DNA of 64,000 nt from Oncomelania hupensis (GCA_036898135.1 CM072517.1:59259490-59323489); one strand, 5' to 3'; positions 47,801 through 60,205 are shown, counted from the first letter of the stretch. Translations and numbers: made by a program. The notes: generated from the sequence alone by a model not told the origin.

Positions 47801-48338
47801 TCGCAGGGTTTCAGTTGCCGTTTTCTCAGATTTGACGTTTTCGGGCACGTGATCACGGCTAAAATGTTCCATCTCAAGAACCATGTATGCTAGAGACTTG
47901 CTTATTGTTTTATTTTGTTTAGAAAACATATCTCTAGATAGTTACAGAGAGTATTTCATGAAAACTGCAATAGCTGGTTTTTTTCATGCTGAGAAGCTTA
48001 GGTACCCCCCTACATTTTCTACTGTACACAAAAATAGGCCTAGAAGTAAACCCACGAGAGTGTTACCCTACATTTTGCTCTGTAATAACTTGCCAATTAT
48101 GTTTATTAGTAAAATAAAACTTACTGGAAGTCTTCATTTTGCATAGTTTTTCTTCAAAACTCATTATGCTAATCCTCAATTTTATTATACATTTAATCAA
48201 AACCCATGATAATTACTAACAACGAGGTGTCATTAACTTAAAAAAAATTGTTTCCCTTTATTTCTGTCACAAAATTACCATAAAAACAGCCATCTGCATT
48301 GATATGATGGCAAATTAATTTTCATGTTTAGTCTGGCC
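44857..48338 (+). mobile_element. Kolobok-like DNA transposon with TTAA target duplication
   Basis: 3482 bp. Termini GGCCAGACTAAACACGAAAA (44857) and the complement of GGCCAGACTAAACATGAAAA (ending 48338): 20 bp with one mismatch. TTAA stands at 44853-44856 and 48339-48342, and an empty-site relative (58382-58390, CTGGTTAAACGATC) has one TTAA, which supports precise TTAA duplication. It encodes a three-exon transposase. The transposase is of the Mutator-like domain type in current protein families, but the TTAA duplication fits the Kolobok superfamily; piggyBac also uses TTAA but has a different transposase. Confidence 0.88.
45446..47717 (+). CDS. DDE transposase, three exons, intact
   Basis: Exons 45446-46527, 46707-46955, 47075-47717; introns use GTAAGT...TTACAG and GTAATT...TTACAG; 657 codons with no stop. 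N terminus is basic and Ser-rich. A Cys-rich segment (CPNFECTG ... CSMCKYYKTEC) lies at residues about 114-158. Catalytic candidates: Asp in ISIDVSFDGTW, Asp in MLSDGDSSAF followed by the C-x2-H motif CINH in exon 2, and Glu in TQNSNESLNNVIW in exon 3. The D, D with C/D-x2-H, and E pattern is known for the hAT, P, Kolobok and Mutator groups. Basic coiled C terminus (residues about 600-640). All residues look intact, so recent activity is possible. Confidence 0.88.
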
Positions 48339-48405
48339 TTAAACGATCATCTGTGGTGCCCTTACGACCTCCGAGTTACGGGATAGGATAGGATAGGTAG
48401 GGCCT
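48339..48405 (+). mobile_element. LINE copy 4, right part with (GGATA)n tail
   Basis: AAACGATCATCTGTGGTGCC continues to GAGTTACGGGATAGGATAGG, the family 3' end. Confidence 0.85.
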
Positions 48406-49021
48406 ATAATTTTATTCATAATGGAAGCCTTTAACGATCCTGCAAGGTGCAAGGTTTAATCTTTCAGCTATTAATATGTCAGTGGTTTCAAAGGTGTGTA
48501 GGTTCATTATGTTTGATGTCAAAACGTAAGAGTCAGCGGGCATCTCACACAGCGTAGCTGGGACTAGCCGAGGTTTAGGTGAGAAGTACTCGCGAGGTTT
48601 AGCTACGCTGTGTGTGAAGCTCGCTTAAACAGGAAATGGTCATGCTTACGAACCCCTACTCCCTGTCATCAACGACTTTACCTGACCCTGCGCCTTGCTT
48701 AAACTGCCATGTGTGACCAGAGGAAGATCGAGAGAAATTCGGAGCGTCAGTCACTGCTGGAAGAGGCGTGTTTTTCGGATCAAAGGCCAAGAAGCTTGTT
48801 CGACTTAAGAAAGCCATCATACCGGGAAAATCATGCGTGCGCATACACGCTTCCCTTTCAGCTGCTAGTTTTCTGTCAAGATATTCGATGTATGCTGCTA
48901 GTTTTATGCGAAAAGACGAAATCTGAAGATTTTAGTTTTACTCACTGAAATGACGTTATTGCATGCTTTGATGGTAAAAAGACCAGACATGAAATAATAA
49001 AAACTGACCTACGCAAATAAT

Positions 49022-49232
49022 GAACGTTCGTAATTGTAGATTATAGTCACACGACACCGAAGCGTATAGGCGACTACTGGTCACATTATTCTGACACCAG
49101 CGAACCAGTTGATGGTAAGGGGAAAATAATATGGTCACACATTGGCCAATCTGGGATTCGAACCAGGTACCTTTCGGTTACTAGTAAGACGCTCTACCAA
49201 CTGAGCTACCCGGCCCCACACAGAACGTTCGT
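49022..49232 (-). repeat. tRNA-derived SINE copy 2 with 10-bp target duplication
   Basis: Same family as 8452-8669. Flanked by GAACGTTCGT at 49022-49031 and 49223-49232. Minus-strand head CCGGGTAGCTCAGTTGGTAG and GGTTCGAATCCCAG. Confidence 0.88.
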
Positions 49233-49884
49233 GCTATTCTTCCTCGCATAAGTACGCTACCTGTAGCGAGTTGCTTTGAAGCGAGTACTTGCGAGCACAC
49301 GCGGGTACACGCGAAAATAGGCGATGAGTTCCGTGGTACAAGGAGAAAACAAGCAATCCGTCACGTGACTTTGGCGAGCTGGAAAAATATATACTTTTCT
49401 GCGAGTACATCATGGCCGCCAACATTGTGGACTTATCCTCCTTTCGATTTTAGCCTGGGATCTCTTAATGCGCAGGCTCAGAACGTCCTATTTTTCCCAA
49501 CGTTGCTTTGTGAGGGCTTTGCATACGAAACAACGCGAGTAAGCCACTCGCTGCAAAGCAACTCTCTACTATATGTCAGTGGTATACAAACTGGACAGCG
49601 GAAACACTTCAAGACTGGTAATACGCTGCTCTCGCAGCATTTTGCAATGTCTCGATATTTGGCTAACGAGATCGGGAATTTGTGGTCCTTGTTCACGAGA
49701 GAAAAAAATACAAGAGGGCCTTTCGGTCGTATTATGATGTCATGACAACCGATTCGAATTTTGAATTATAGTTGGCTCACAGCTGCTGCAAGACCACACC
49801 TCTAGCTGCAGTCTTTTGAAAGTGGATCAGGATTTGTTATATGTAACGTATGGATATTTTGAATGGGTATGCCCGTTTATACTA

Positions 49885-50475
49885 GCTACCCCCGTTGGGG
49901 TGCCGGGGGTTTCAGTATAAATAGTATCCCCACTTTCTGGAAATTTAGTGCTTTAAATTCCCACTGTCGCTGTCTTTTTCATTTGCTCTTTCTCATTCCT
50001 GCTAAGTTCTATATCAATCTGCTATACTATCGTCTTCTTCGCTAGACCAGTCTCCTACCTTTTTTCTTGAAAACTCTTCCGGGACAAGACTCCTTGTTTG
50101 TGTATGAGGTCTGTTGGATCAGCTTGGGAATATTGGACGCTTTCTGCCAGGTGGTCACTAGGGCTTCCTATGATGTTATTATTTAGCAATGTAGGCATTT
50201 TATATGTATGTGTTTTGTTGATAATTTATAATGATGTTTGTATTCTATTTTGTTTTTGTAAACGGGGGCTCGATAAGTTGGGGTGAAGCCTCAGCCGTCC
50301 CCTGCGTGGGATGTCTTTATTGTAAAGTGACTGGCTGGTGGAGGGTATTCAGTTTTCCCACTAGGGTTGTTTCAGCAGATCTTTTATGCGGATTGGGGGT
50401 TGTCCGGTCCTGATTTGGCTCGGAAGAGTCCGCTGGACCTAAAGCAACAATTATGTAATGTAATGTTTATACTAG
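49885..50475 (+). repeat. 600-bp repeat with TAATG-type tail, copy 2
   Basis: Starts near a TATA-box-like CAGTATAAATAGTATCC (49915-49931) and ends AATTATGTAATGTAATG. Shares order and content with 31055-31660 (inverted) and 63625-63960. Confidence 0.8.
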
Positions 50476-50479
50476 CTAA

Positions 50480-51870
50480 ATGAATGTGTAATATAATTGT
50501 CTCCTAGATCAGAAATAGGGGTGCGTGCAAGTTTCTCTGTTAACTACCCCACCACACACTTACAAACTCTCTCCAATACAGGCAAACACCAACACAAAAT
50601 ATATGTTCCACGTTCTCAAACTTTATATAAATAATCAATAATATTCTTATATCAGTCTTTCGCTCCCGTCCTTTCACACGGATAATTTACATTACTAAAC
50701 TTAACACAAGTCTCTCTCAACACTAGCTTCACACAAGCTTGAAGAAGTCGAACCTGAATGCCCGAGATGGATAAACCAGGGCCGGCAATTACTTGTCCGG
50801 GCCAACATAAATACATAAGACACCGTACCTTGTCAGAAGCGAGCGGCAGGTAGGCACACAGATTGGCAACTAGCTGCCGGTGACGTCGCAACAAGCAGGC
50901 GAGTAGCTATGCTTTCGTCGACAGGTGGAGGAACGCTCGTTAGCCCCAGTCCACCCGACGTTGAAATCGTAGTCTTTGGTCAGCAAAGAGTATGGCCGAC
51001 CCGATCCGTTGTTCTCCCGGATCGCCCCGTTCCCGTTGTCCGAGACAACGCTGTGTCCAAATGCAAGGAGCCACGCCCGCTCTCCGTAGGCAGCTGTACA
51101 ATAAATATATGCAAACGTCAATTCTCTGACCTTTATAATTTCATTATTCTTCTTTTATTCCATCCTTGCTCACCTCCCTTTGTTTCTTCACTTTTCCACT
51201 TCCGTTCCATATGCGATCGTTTCTTCCTTCCTTTTACGATGTTGTTCATAACCCAGATATAATTATTTCATGAATGAAAAGTACTATCAAACATGCTCAC
51301 ACCTTTCATTCATATTACATTATCTACTGCTCTACAACTATCGCCCCACGTAATTAACAATATTATTACATCAATGAAAATTCAATATTCCATCTTAGTG
51401 GACAACAGCTCACCACCTTCCAATACAATAAATGCAATACAAAAATATACTTATCCGACATTTCACAATCATGAAAAAACATTATAAATACCTGTAATCT
51501 TTACAGCACACTATTTCTTCTTTCAGAGAGAAAGTCCGCAGCACCTATTCACCTTGATAGGCGTTCAACGCTTTCTACCTTTAAAAGCTTTACAATTTAC
51601 TTTCTCTTTTCTTTCGTTATTTTTTTCCCTCTTTTTCCTGGCCTACACACAGACTACCACACACGACCACACCAGCCTACGACACAGAATTTGAGTGAGT
51701 GAACTATGCCCTGTTTGCGAAATATTCATTATCCCATTGGTCCAAGAAAAATCCCGTTCTCTACATTATACCAGATCTAAAAGTAAAAAAAAATCTTATT
51801 ACATTGGAAAAGGATTTTCAATTTTTACTTGTGAATTATATGCTGTTTAATGGCATTACCATACATTGTT
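50480..51870. other. region without recognised coding sequence
   Basis: Low-complexity and AT-rich; a CG-rich island at 50820-51080 has no convincing frame. No repeat assignment. Confidence 0.45.
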
Positions 51871-52395
51871 GAGACATCTATGGACTTCTTTAACATATTA
51901 GTTTGTGTTGATTCAAAATCAGTTTTACAGTCCTTACAAAATTGGGAGACTAATACTGTACTAGATCAGATTTAGTATTTGAGATTAGATACTTAATACA
52001 TGATATTATTAGCAAAGGGATCGGTGTTGAGTTTTGTTGGGTTCAATCTCATTCAGGATTGTACTGGAATGAACAGTCAGACAAACTTGCAAAAAGAGGA
52101 GCTACAAACGACAAATCAATAAACAATTCTAACCTTAAATTATCTAGTCAAGAACTCATTTCATTAGTGGAAAGACATTTTTAAGAATTAGTAAATAAAC
52201 AAAATATTATGTCCTGTTCAAGAAATATTTCAAGAGTTATATACAAAATGCGCTTGGATTCGTGGTTGACAAAATATGTAAAAGGCGTTACTTGTATATG
52301 CCAACAACCAATTAATATAAATCATTTATTATTGGAGTGTTCATCATTGTTGCCATTATACACAGAAAAAGAAGTAATGCTAAAAAAGCACTGAT
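51870..52395 (+). pseudogene. LINE RNase H and C-terminal fragment
   Basis: In degenerate frames the plus strand reads TDSKSVLQSLQNWE, then VEFCWVQSHSGLYWNEQSDK and LAKRGA, the RNase H end, followed by INHLLLECSSL. An I/Jockey-type LINE with RNase H; stops interrupt it. Confidence 0.65.
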
Positions 52396-52543
52396 GAAAT
52401 TAATAATATATTGTACAACAAAATAATAATCGAAAAAATAGCCAGCATTATTCTTAGTACTGATTTAAGAAACCGATTTTAACATTTCTGTATGCATATG
52501 TGTGTGTAAGTGTTTATATATGTACATATATATTTGTGTATTA

Positions 52544-52576
<33 letters not shown>

Positions 52577-52837
52577 AGTTCGCTGTTGATTACGTGTTTG
52601 TAATTTCATGACTGTCTAAAATCATTGAACAAATGAAGAGACTTTAAATAAAAGAACTGAACCGAACTTTTTACAAAGAATGCATAAACAAAATATATTG
52701 ATGATGTAGCAAATATTGGAAGGGGCCCACGTTGAACACGCTTCCTTGACAGATCTGTTTATCATTTCCAGCGAATGTTGTCCTACTGCACCAAATTAGC
52801 TTGGAACAAAACCAACTCTTTCAAAAGTATCTATCTA

Positions 52838-53660
52838 TCCTATCCTGTAACTCGAAGATCGTTGGGGCACCACACAGATGATCGTTTAACCAGCGTACTC
52901 CATCTTTCTCTGTCTTCAGCAATCCTCATGGCTTCGCTCAGTGTCAAGCCAGTCCATTCTCGAATGGTGTCCTCCCACCTCTTTTTCGGTCTCCCTCTTC
53001 TTCTACCTCCTTGAACTGTGCCTTGCAGGATGGTCTTTGCAAGGCCTGAAACTCTGGTGACGTGGCCATACCATCGGAGTTTCCGTTTCTTCACCATTGT
53101 GAACATGTCATCGTGTTGTCCAATGGCTTGTGTGATGGTCTGTTGGACTTCGTCGTTGGTGATGTGCTTGGTATAGGAAGTGACCAGAAGTCTTTTGTAG
53201 CACCTCATCTCCATGCTTTGTATTCTTCGTTGTTGATCCGCTGTGAGGGTCCATGTTTCGCAAGCGTATAGGAAGATAGAGATGACAAGGGAGCGCAGCA
53301 GCCTTATCTTGGAATGTAGACTGATGGTCCTGTCTTTCCAAATGGGCTTCAACCTTGTCAGGGCCGCAGTTGTTTGTGCGATCTTGGAGAGGACTTCATG
53401 TCGGGACTCTTTGTCTGATACAATGGCTCATAAATATTATGTGAAACTATGCACTGTGTTGAGGGACTGGCCTTGGACTTTGATGTCCGTGTTGATGCCA
53501 TTGGTGTTGTTGGTCATCATTTTGGTCTTCTCTGCACTTATTTCCATTCCATAGGCTCTGTAGGTGGCGTCTGTATCAGCTGTTCAAGTTCTTGTTCCTC
53601 TCCAGTTCATCAAGGTCGTCCGCAAAAGGAGTTTGTTCTACCCCCTATGCTGACTGTGCC
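52838..53660 (-). mobile_element. LINE 3' end with GGATA-type tail, copy 5
   Basis: Best-preserved C terminus of the family: MKPIWKDRTISLHSKIRLLR, FLYACETWTLTADQQRRIQS, KRKLRWYGHVTRVSGLAKTI and GGRRRGRPKKRWEDTIREWT in one frame over 170 codons, with more RT sequence upstream in other frames. Tail near 52838-52850 is short. Confidence 0.9.
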
Positions 53661-53745
53661 TTCGTGCTCTGCAATGGCATCTGACAGGATGCGTTCCAGG
53701 AAGATATTTCAAAAGTATAATGTTCCAGGAAGATATTTCACAAGT

Positions 53746-53841
53746 ATAATTCTTCTTCTTCTTCTTCTTCTTCTTCTTCTTCTTCTTCTTCTTCTTCTTC
53801 TTCTTCTTCTTCTTCTTCTTCTTCTTCTTCTTCTTCTTCTT
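53746..53841 (+). repeat. (TTC)n microsatellite
   Basis: About 31 TTC units next to the 5' side of LINE copy 5. Confidence 0.95.
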
Positions 53842-54828
53842 TCGTCGTCTTCTTCTTTTTTCCCATCGAGTAAACACAGATGTATTGAGGCTGTCTGGCA
53901 ATAAAAGTGTATGTGGAGATCATCTAGATATAGGCTTAGAGATGAAGAAGCCCTCATGAAGCATCGCGAAAAGGGGATAGTGTGTAAACTCATTTGCGCC
54001 GTAAACTATAAACACATGTTCATATAAACTAGTATAATATATATACTCAATAAGCGTCCAAAAGGAAAGACAAATTCCGTTTATAAGATTACAATTCTTT
54101 TCGAGAGCTTCCTCTCTCTACAGCCAGAGAACGACAAGATTCGTGGGAAGCGATAAGGGAGACAACTAGTGATTTGGTGTTGCTAAATCCGCCGTGAAAA
54201 CCAGCGGTCCCCCCTTTGGCTAATCTGACCTTATGTTTTATTCAGCCAATCGGGACGTAGATGACAAGAATGATCCTTCCTCTCTCAGCGCTTCCTCGGA
54301 CTAACTACTCCCACTAACCTACTTTGTGGCCTAAATTACACTCACTGTTTTTGTGTGTGTGTGTGTGTATAGACTGATTAGAAAGGGTCTACACTTTAAT
54401 ATCAATAAGAACTGGACTTGCTTTGTCGACGAAGAACAAGGTAATTTAAAGTTAGCGAATGCGTGAAAGTTATTTTATTTAAGTCGTTCCTATATGGGAC
54501 GATTTAAGAGCGAATCATCACGTCGCTACTTAAACTTGGTTTATATTGTCGTCAGACGGCTGTCACGATTCAAGAGTTAAGAAATTTGGGTGGGTGGAGG
54601 ATACAAAAACCTAATCACACCAGCTGACCAACAAACAAACAAAACAAAACAAAAGACAACAACAAAAGATATTTTAAAACATTCGACCAATTGTCTATTA
54701 AGGCAACGGGTCCTTCTGCACTGCTCTCGTCATAGTAAGTTTGAAATCAGAGAGCAGCACTACTATGACGATCACAATACGTTAAGTTTCATGCGGATGC
54801 AGCACTGCTTACAAAAGTTATAATTTCC

Positions 54829-54961
<133 letters not shown>

Positions 54962-55381
54962 TTATATACAGTCAAATTTATTAGGGAGTAGCTTTTCAAC
55001 CAGCCTGTACATCTCCACTGACACTTTCCTGCATCTTTCTTCTGACGCTTCCCTTCCAAGTTAGCCTTTGCTTTATAAACAAGCTCCATTGCGTCATTCC
55101 GTGCATCACCGTACTACTGCTATTAGAGACACGTGAGTCGTTCAGCTATTCCGAAACGTGAAAAGAAGGTAATCTACTATGTTTGGTAACCTCTAATCAC
55201 GACCCCCTTTACCCATCTCCACCACCGTCTCCACTTTTTGTAAGCCATTATTGTCCCCCACAAACCTACATTTAACCGTCGTTCTCTTTCCTTTTTTACA
55301 AAGTACCGTAGAACTCCGTCATACTTCTCTGTCTTTCTCTCTGAGTCTCTCTGTCTCTGCCTGTGCCTGGTTGTTTGTCTG

Positions 55382-55432
<51 letters not shown>

Positions 55433-55537
55433 TGTACATTGAATTGTATTTAATAGTTATTGTTAAAGCCCCAAGGGCAAGATGTAAAAAAGCGCATCCA
55501 GTGATCTTTTACCTTTGCAAAATAAAATTCTTATCTT

Positions 55538-55699
<162 letters not shown>

Positions 55700-55719
55700 G
55701 CAAGTTTCGCTTTGGCGCA

Positions 55720-56417
55720 TCTGATCATAGAGTCCATTATTATAGATCATGTGTTTGTAGACTTCAAGAAAGCGTTTGACCGAGTCTGGCATGCAGCTCT
55801 GTGGGCAACCATGAGAGTGTGCAACTTCAGCCCCAATACTACTGAAATCATCAAAAGCCTGTATGACAAGGCTACGTGCAGTCCTTCACAACAGCGCCAT
55901 AGGGAACTGGTTCAGAACAACGATCGCTGTGCGCCAAGGATGCCTACTCTCTCCAACACTCTTTAACATCTTTCTAGAGCACATCATGTCAGGTGCCATT
56001 GCAGATAACATAGGCACAGTCAGCATAGTGGGTAGAGCAATCTCCAACCTTCGTTTTGCGGATGACATTGATAGATTGGCGGGAGGGGAACAAAAACTTG
56101 AACAGCTAGTACAGAGGCTTGACACCACTTCCAGCGCCAATAGAATGGAAATAAGTGCAGAGAAGACCAAAATGATAACCAACAACACCAATGGCATCAG
56201 AATGGACATCAAAGTCCAAGGCCAATCCCTCAACGCAGTGCACAGCTTCAAATATTTAGCAGCCATTGTTTCAGACCCACCATACCAATCTCCACTTTTT
56301 GTAAGCCATTATTATCTCCCACAAACCTACATGTAACCGTCGTTCTCTTTCCAACTGCGGCCCTGACAAGGTTCAAGCCCATTTGGAAAGACAGGACCAT
56401 CAGTCTACATTCCAAGG
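55720..56417 (+). pseudogene. LINE copy 6, RT part, split by a 1.55-kb insertion
   Basis: The longest copy of the (GGATA)n-tail LINE: VFVDFKKAFDRVWHAALWAT in one frame, then after a frameshift AVRQGCLLSPTLFNIFLEHI and LRFADDIDRLAGGEQKLEQL with the RT catalytic FADD. Near 56283-56352 the LINE sequence is replaced by a copy of 55220-55291. Resumes at 57969. Confidence 0.88.
56283..56352 (+). repeat. templated filler copied from 55225-55291
   Basis: TCTCCACTTTTTGTAAGCCA, then CACAAACCTACAT and AACCGTCGTTCTCTTTCC match 55228-55291 with about four differences, in the same orientation. It replaces about 40 bp of LINE present in other copies. Confidence 0.85.
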
Positions 56418-57963
56418 TGTAACAGCAGAAATAGTGACGACAACATTGTAGGAAATTAGCTTAGCGCAAAATAGATACCATCGAATGAAACTGGACGTTA
56501 ATTCAACAGTTATCTAAAAAGCAGCCAACACATGTCAAATTAACTTCCTTGAGACAGTCGCACCGACAACCGCTCAAGATATCATCTAACAGACTTAGCG
56601 ATCTAAGACTAAATAGCATACTTAAGCCAAAACTGACCATAACCTCGTCCCCGTTAAATAGCCCACTTCACTGTGACCAGAGTAACTTAGACACTAAGTA
56701 GCCCAGGCTCCGCGTAATCGTTATTGTATCTATCCTCCACTCTACGTCTGACACTCCTATTCCAGGATAATTATATGTGTCCGGTAACTAGGATAGGTGT
56801 GAAAAATATTCCAACTGAAACCGTAAAATCCCGTATATGCGAGATTGATGAAAACGAGAGCTAAACGATTGGTCAGAAGACTACTAGGAACTCTTGCATA
56901 TCTTTGGGCCCCAATCTTAGCTAGTCAGTCGCAAACGAACTGCCCAGCCGTGAGGGTCGACCAAAGGAATAAACTGCAGTGTCCGTCTATCTCCATCTCA
57001 TCAAGAGTGTGCTAGAGACGTAAAAGACGATTTCACGAGTCCCAGAGTCTACAAGTAAGATAACACTAGTAGTTTTGATATGTGTATGTTTATTGTATAT
57101 TGATTGCCATGTATTGATAATATGTTCTTGATATATATAGTTACAGAAACAGATTATTGTTTCTGAGACAGTATGCATGTGGATTGATGTACCTTAGCCT
57201 TAAGATTCGAATCGAATTGTACATATGGGAACCCTGCAGGTGTCTGATGCTATAGACACTTTGCAGAGGAGACCGCACACTTATAGCTAACGAGAATATT
57301 GTAGCCAGAACTCCGACTTTTACAGGTCGGCCCTGGGATCATAAGGTTTGTGGAGACGAACGCCTGACCGTCGCTCCCGTGGCACCAAAGGAGAACCATC
57401 AAGAGTCTACCTGGCCACGTCCGAACCCCACAGCTACAAGGGCGACCCGACTCACCGCCAGAGTAGATAAGTCACCCGCAAATGCCATCTGAGTCCTACC
57501 CTCGAGAAAACTAGAACATTTAGTAAACTACGAACAGTGAAAATCGTAACCGCAGTTAGCATATGATGAAGGAAACCTGCTAAAGAACTTTCCCAGCACT
57601 TGAACTATATTACTTATTAATTTACCGATTAGTTTGTGTTGAATATATAAAAAGAGTGAAATTACATACATACGACTGGTGTCATTCTATTTGTATTGTT
57701 GTGTAGCTATCAGTTTTCTTCTCTCGAGACATAACAATCTAGTCTTTTGATTAGTCATCACCGGTTCTCAAGTTGAGCCAAATGATACTAAAATTCCCGA
57801 GAACAAATATAAATTTTATGTGACCAAAGTGCCGTGATCTGTCTCTCACACAACTTTCGGAATTCTGGTAAAAGAACGATCGATAGTGGTAGCACATCGC
57901 CCATCTATCAATAAGTCTTACCCCCTAGTAAGATAAAGGTATCTTTCCCAGAATATCATCACA
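56418..57963 (+). mobile_element. solo-LTR-like insertion with CAAGG target duplication
   Basis: 1546 bp, starts TGTAACAGCAG and ends ATCATCACA (TG...CA), flanked by CAAGG at 56413-56417 and 57964-57968. Interrupts LINE copy 6 at a point continuous in other copies (33411-33430). Contains a TATATAAAAAG box at 57644-57654. No coding sequence. Orientation is inferred from the TATA-like box. Confidence 0.8.
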
Positions 57964-58445
57964 CAAGGTAAGGCTGCTGCGCTCCCTTGTCATCTCTATC
58001 TATCTATACGCTTGCGAAACATGGACCCTCACAACAGATCTCCAACGAAGAATACAAAGCATGGAGATGATGTGCTACAGAAGACTTCTGGCCATTTCCT
58101 ATACCCAGCACATCACCAACAACGAAGTCCGACAGACCATCACATAAGCCATTGGACAACACGATGACATGCTCACAGTGGTGAAGAAACGGAAACTCCG
58201 ATGCAATGACCACGTCACAAGAGTATCAGCCTTGCAAAGACCATCCTGCAATGCACTGTGCAAGGTGGCAGAAGAAGAGGGAAACAAAAAAAGATGGGAG
58301 GACAAAATTCGAAAATGGACTGGCTTGACACTGAGCGAAGCCATGAGGGTTGCTGATGACAGAGAAAGATGGAGTACGCTGGTTAAACGATCATCCGTGG
58401 AGCCCCAACGACCTTCAAGTTACGGGATAGGATAGGATAGGATTA
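57964..58445 (+). pseudogene. LINE copy 6, C-terminal part with (GGATA)n tail
   Basis: CAAGGTAAGGCTGCTGCGCT onward; encodes YACETWTLTTDLQRRIQSME-like and KKRKLRCNDHVTRVSA sequence with frame breaks, and ends CAAGTTACGGGATAGGATAG. Confidence 0.88.
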
Positions 58446-58800
58446 TAGATACAGATATAATCGACTGCAGAATTTGATTTGTCCATTATGTAATGTTAGA
58501 ACTGAAGACGAAATACATATTCTTTTTTGTTGTCCTTTTAAATGAACATTTAAGGATAGAAGTATTGTAGAAGACCTAGTGCATTTCATATGCATCTACT
58601 TTTGTGTACAACAAACATGAATATCAATTTTTTTACATGTCTGTGTATATCTGTATAAAGCTTTAAAGCTAAGAGAAATAGCGCTTTCTGAATAATTGTG
58701 AAATTGTGACGATTTATTTGTCTTTTTTTCTAAATTGTGATGTACATATCATCTCACATATCCCCTCCGGATGGAGGTTTCCCTAAAGAAATAAAACACG
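58446..58800 (+). pseudogene. 3' end of another LINE
   Basis: Reads YRYNRLQNLICPLCNVRTED then EIHILFCCPF, the zinc-finger-like C-terminal tail of RNase H LINEs, and a 3' UTR ending AAAGAAATAAAACACG. Follows LINE copy 6 directly. Confidence 0.6.
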
Positions 58801-59091
58801 TTTTCACACCTATCCACGTTTCGTTCTCTCTCTCTCACTCTCTCTCCATTTCTTTCTCTCTCCCTCCCTCTTTTACATACTGGAAGAGTGGTCTTCTATT
58901 ATTATGTAAACATTGAAACTACTAGGCGAGTTATTAACACCAACGTTAATGACTGTCTTACTTACCTGACGGGTGACATGGAGAGAGAAAGAGAGAGGAG
59001 GGAGGGAGGGAGGAAGAGAGAGATATGTAAAGAGAGAGACAGACAGACAAAGACAGAGAAAGAAAGAGACCCACACAAAACCACGCGCGGC

Positions 59092-59093
<2 letters not shown>

Positions 59094-59162
<69 letters not shown>

Positions 59163-59199
59163 CGCACATACGCCCACTCAAATAAAAGACACACACACA

Positions 59200-59242
<43 letters not shown>
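59094..59242 (+). repeat. (GA)n then (CT)n microsatellites
   Basis: GA run 59094-59161 and CT run 59203-59242 about 40 bp apart could pair as a hairpin; CA-rich repeats follow to 59390. Confidence 0.95.
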
Positions 59243-59246
<4 letters not shown>

Positions 59247-59879
59247 AGACAATCCTCTGTTCCAACATCACACACACACACACATACACACACTCAGACA
59301 ACCATCTTCTCCCTCTTTTGCCTCCTCCTACCAATATCACGCACACACATACACACACACACACACACTCACTCACACATACACACATATTGGTTCAATA
59401 AATGCACCATCCAACCACATTATAGAACATGACCAAAGATCAAAGTCACAAGAAATCATTATTAAGACATAGCATAGTAGTAATGGCTGTATTGGCTCCC
59501 GAAGTGTGGCCGGTCAGATTAGCAGACGTCTATGTGGCACGTTAAGTCGACTTTGTTTTACCTACTGTACTAGGGACATTGTATTCACACTACAACTCCC
59601 TTTCACTCCTTAATGACACTGGGAGCTACTGTTTGGTCTATTTCCTCAAAGTCTACTTCATGCGAGTCTTTGGTCTACTTTATGCGGGGAATATGACAGC
59701 TACTGTCTGACCTATTTAACCACAGCCTACGTCATGCGAATCAGCAACTGTGTGGTCTATTTCCTTAAAGTCTACTTCATGAGAGTCCTTGGTCTACTTT
59801 ATGCGAGGAATATGACAGCTACTGTCTGGCCTGTTTAACCAAAGTTTACTTCATGTCTATGACAGCTACTTTTATTTTA

Positions 59880-60205
59880 TTTTTATTTTATTTACCTTAT
59901 TGTCCCTTTTCATAGGGAAATTCTGGGCCGCCTCCCCTGGGGAAAGCGTAGTCGCAGCCTGTGGCGCGCCCAAACCCAACCTACCTAACATTCGTTGTGA
60001 TTTTGAAATTTTGCTGGGGAGAGCAAACCGGAGTACCAGGAGAAAACCCCCGAGACGTTGCCCGAGTCGAAAGTAAATAATATTCGGAGAAACATAACGC
60101 CCAGATGCTGGATCGAACCCACACCTGTCAAGCGCCATTGGTTTCTGGCCTGTGGACAAGGCAAGTTAGTCCCGCCTTAGCCCACTTGGCCACAACGCTC
60201 GCCAA
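59880..60205 (-). repeat. tRNA-derived SINE (Ser/Leu-like head)
   Basis: The minus strand starts GTGGCCAAGTGGGCTAAGGC (A box, near 60185) and has GGTTCGATCC (B box, near 60115), then a body ending GGGACAATAAGGTAAATAAA with an (AAAAT)n-like tail at 59870-59890. A 3' fragment is at 30436-30540. Confidence 0.75.

Noticed and set aside
53638..53993. Long Lys/Arg/Glu-run ORFs
   Set aside because: Translations of the (TTC)n microsatellite.
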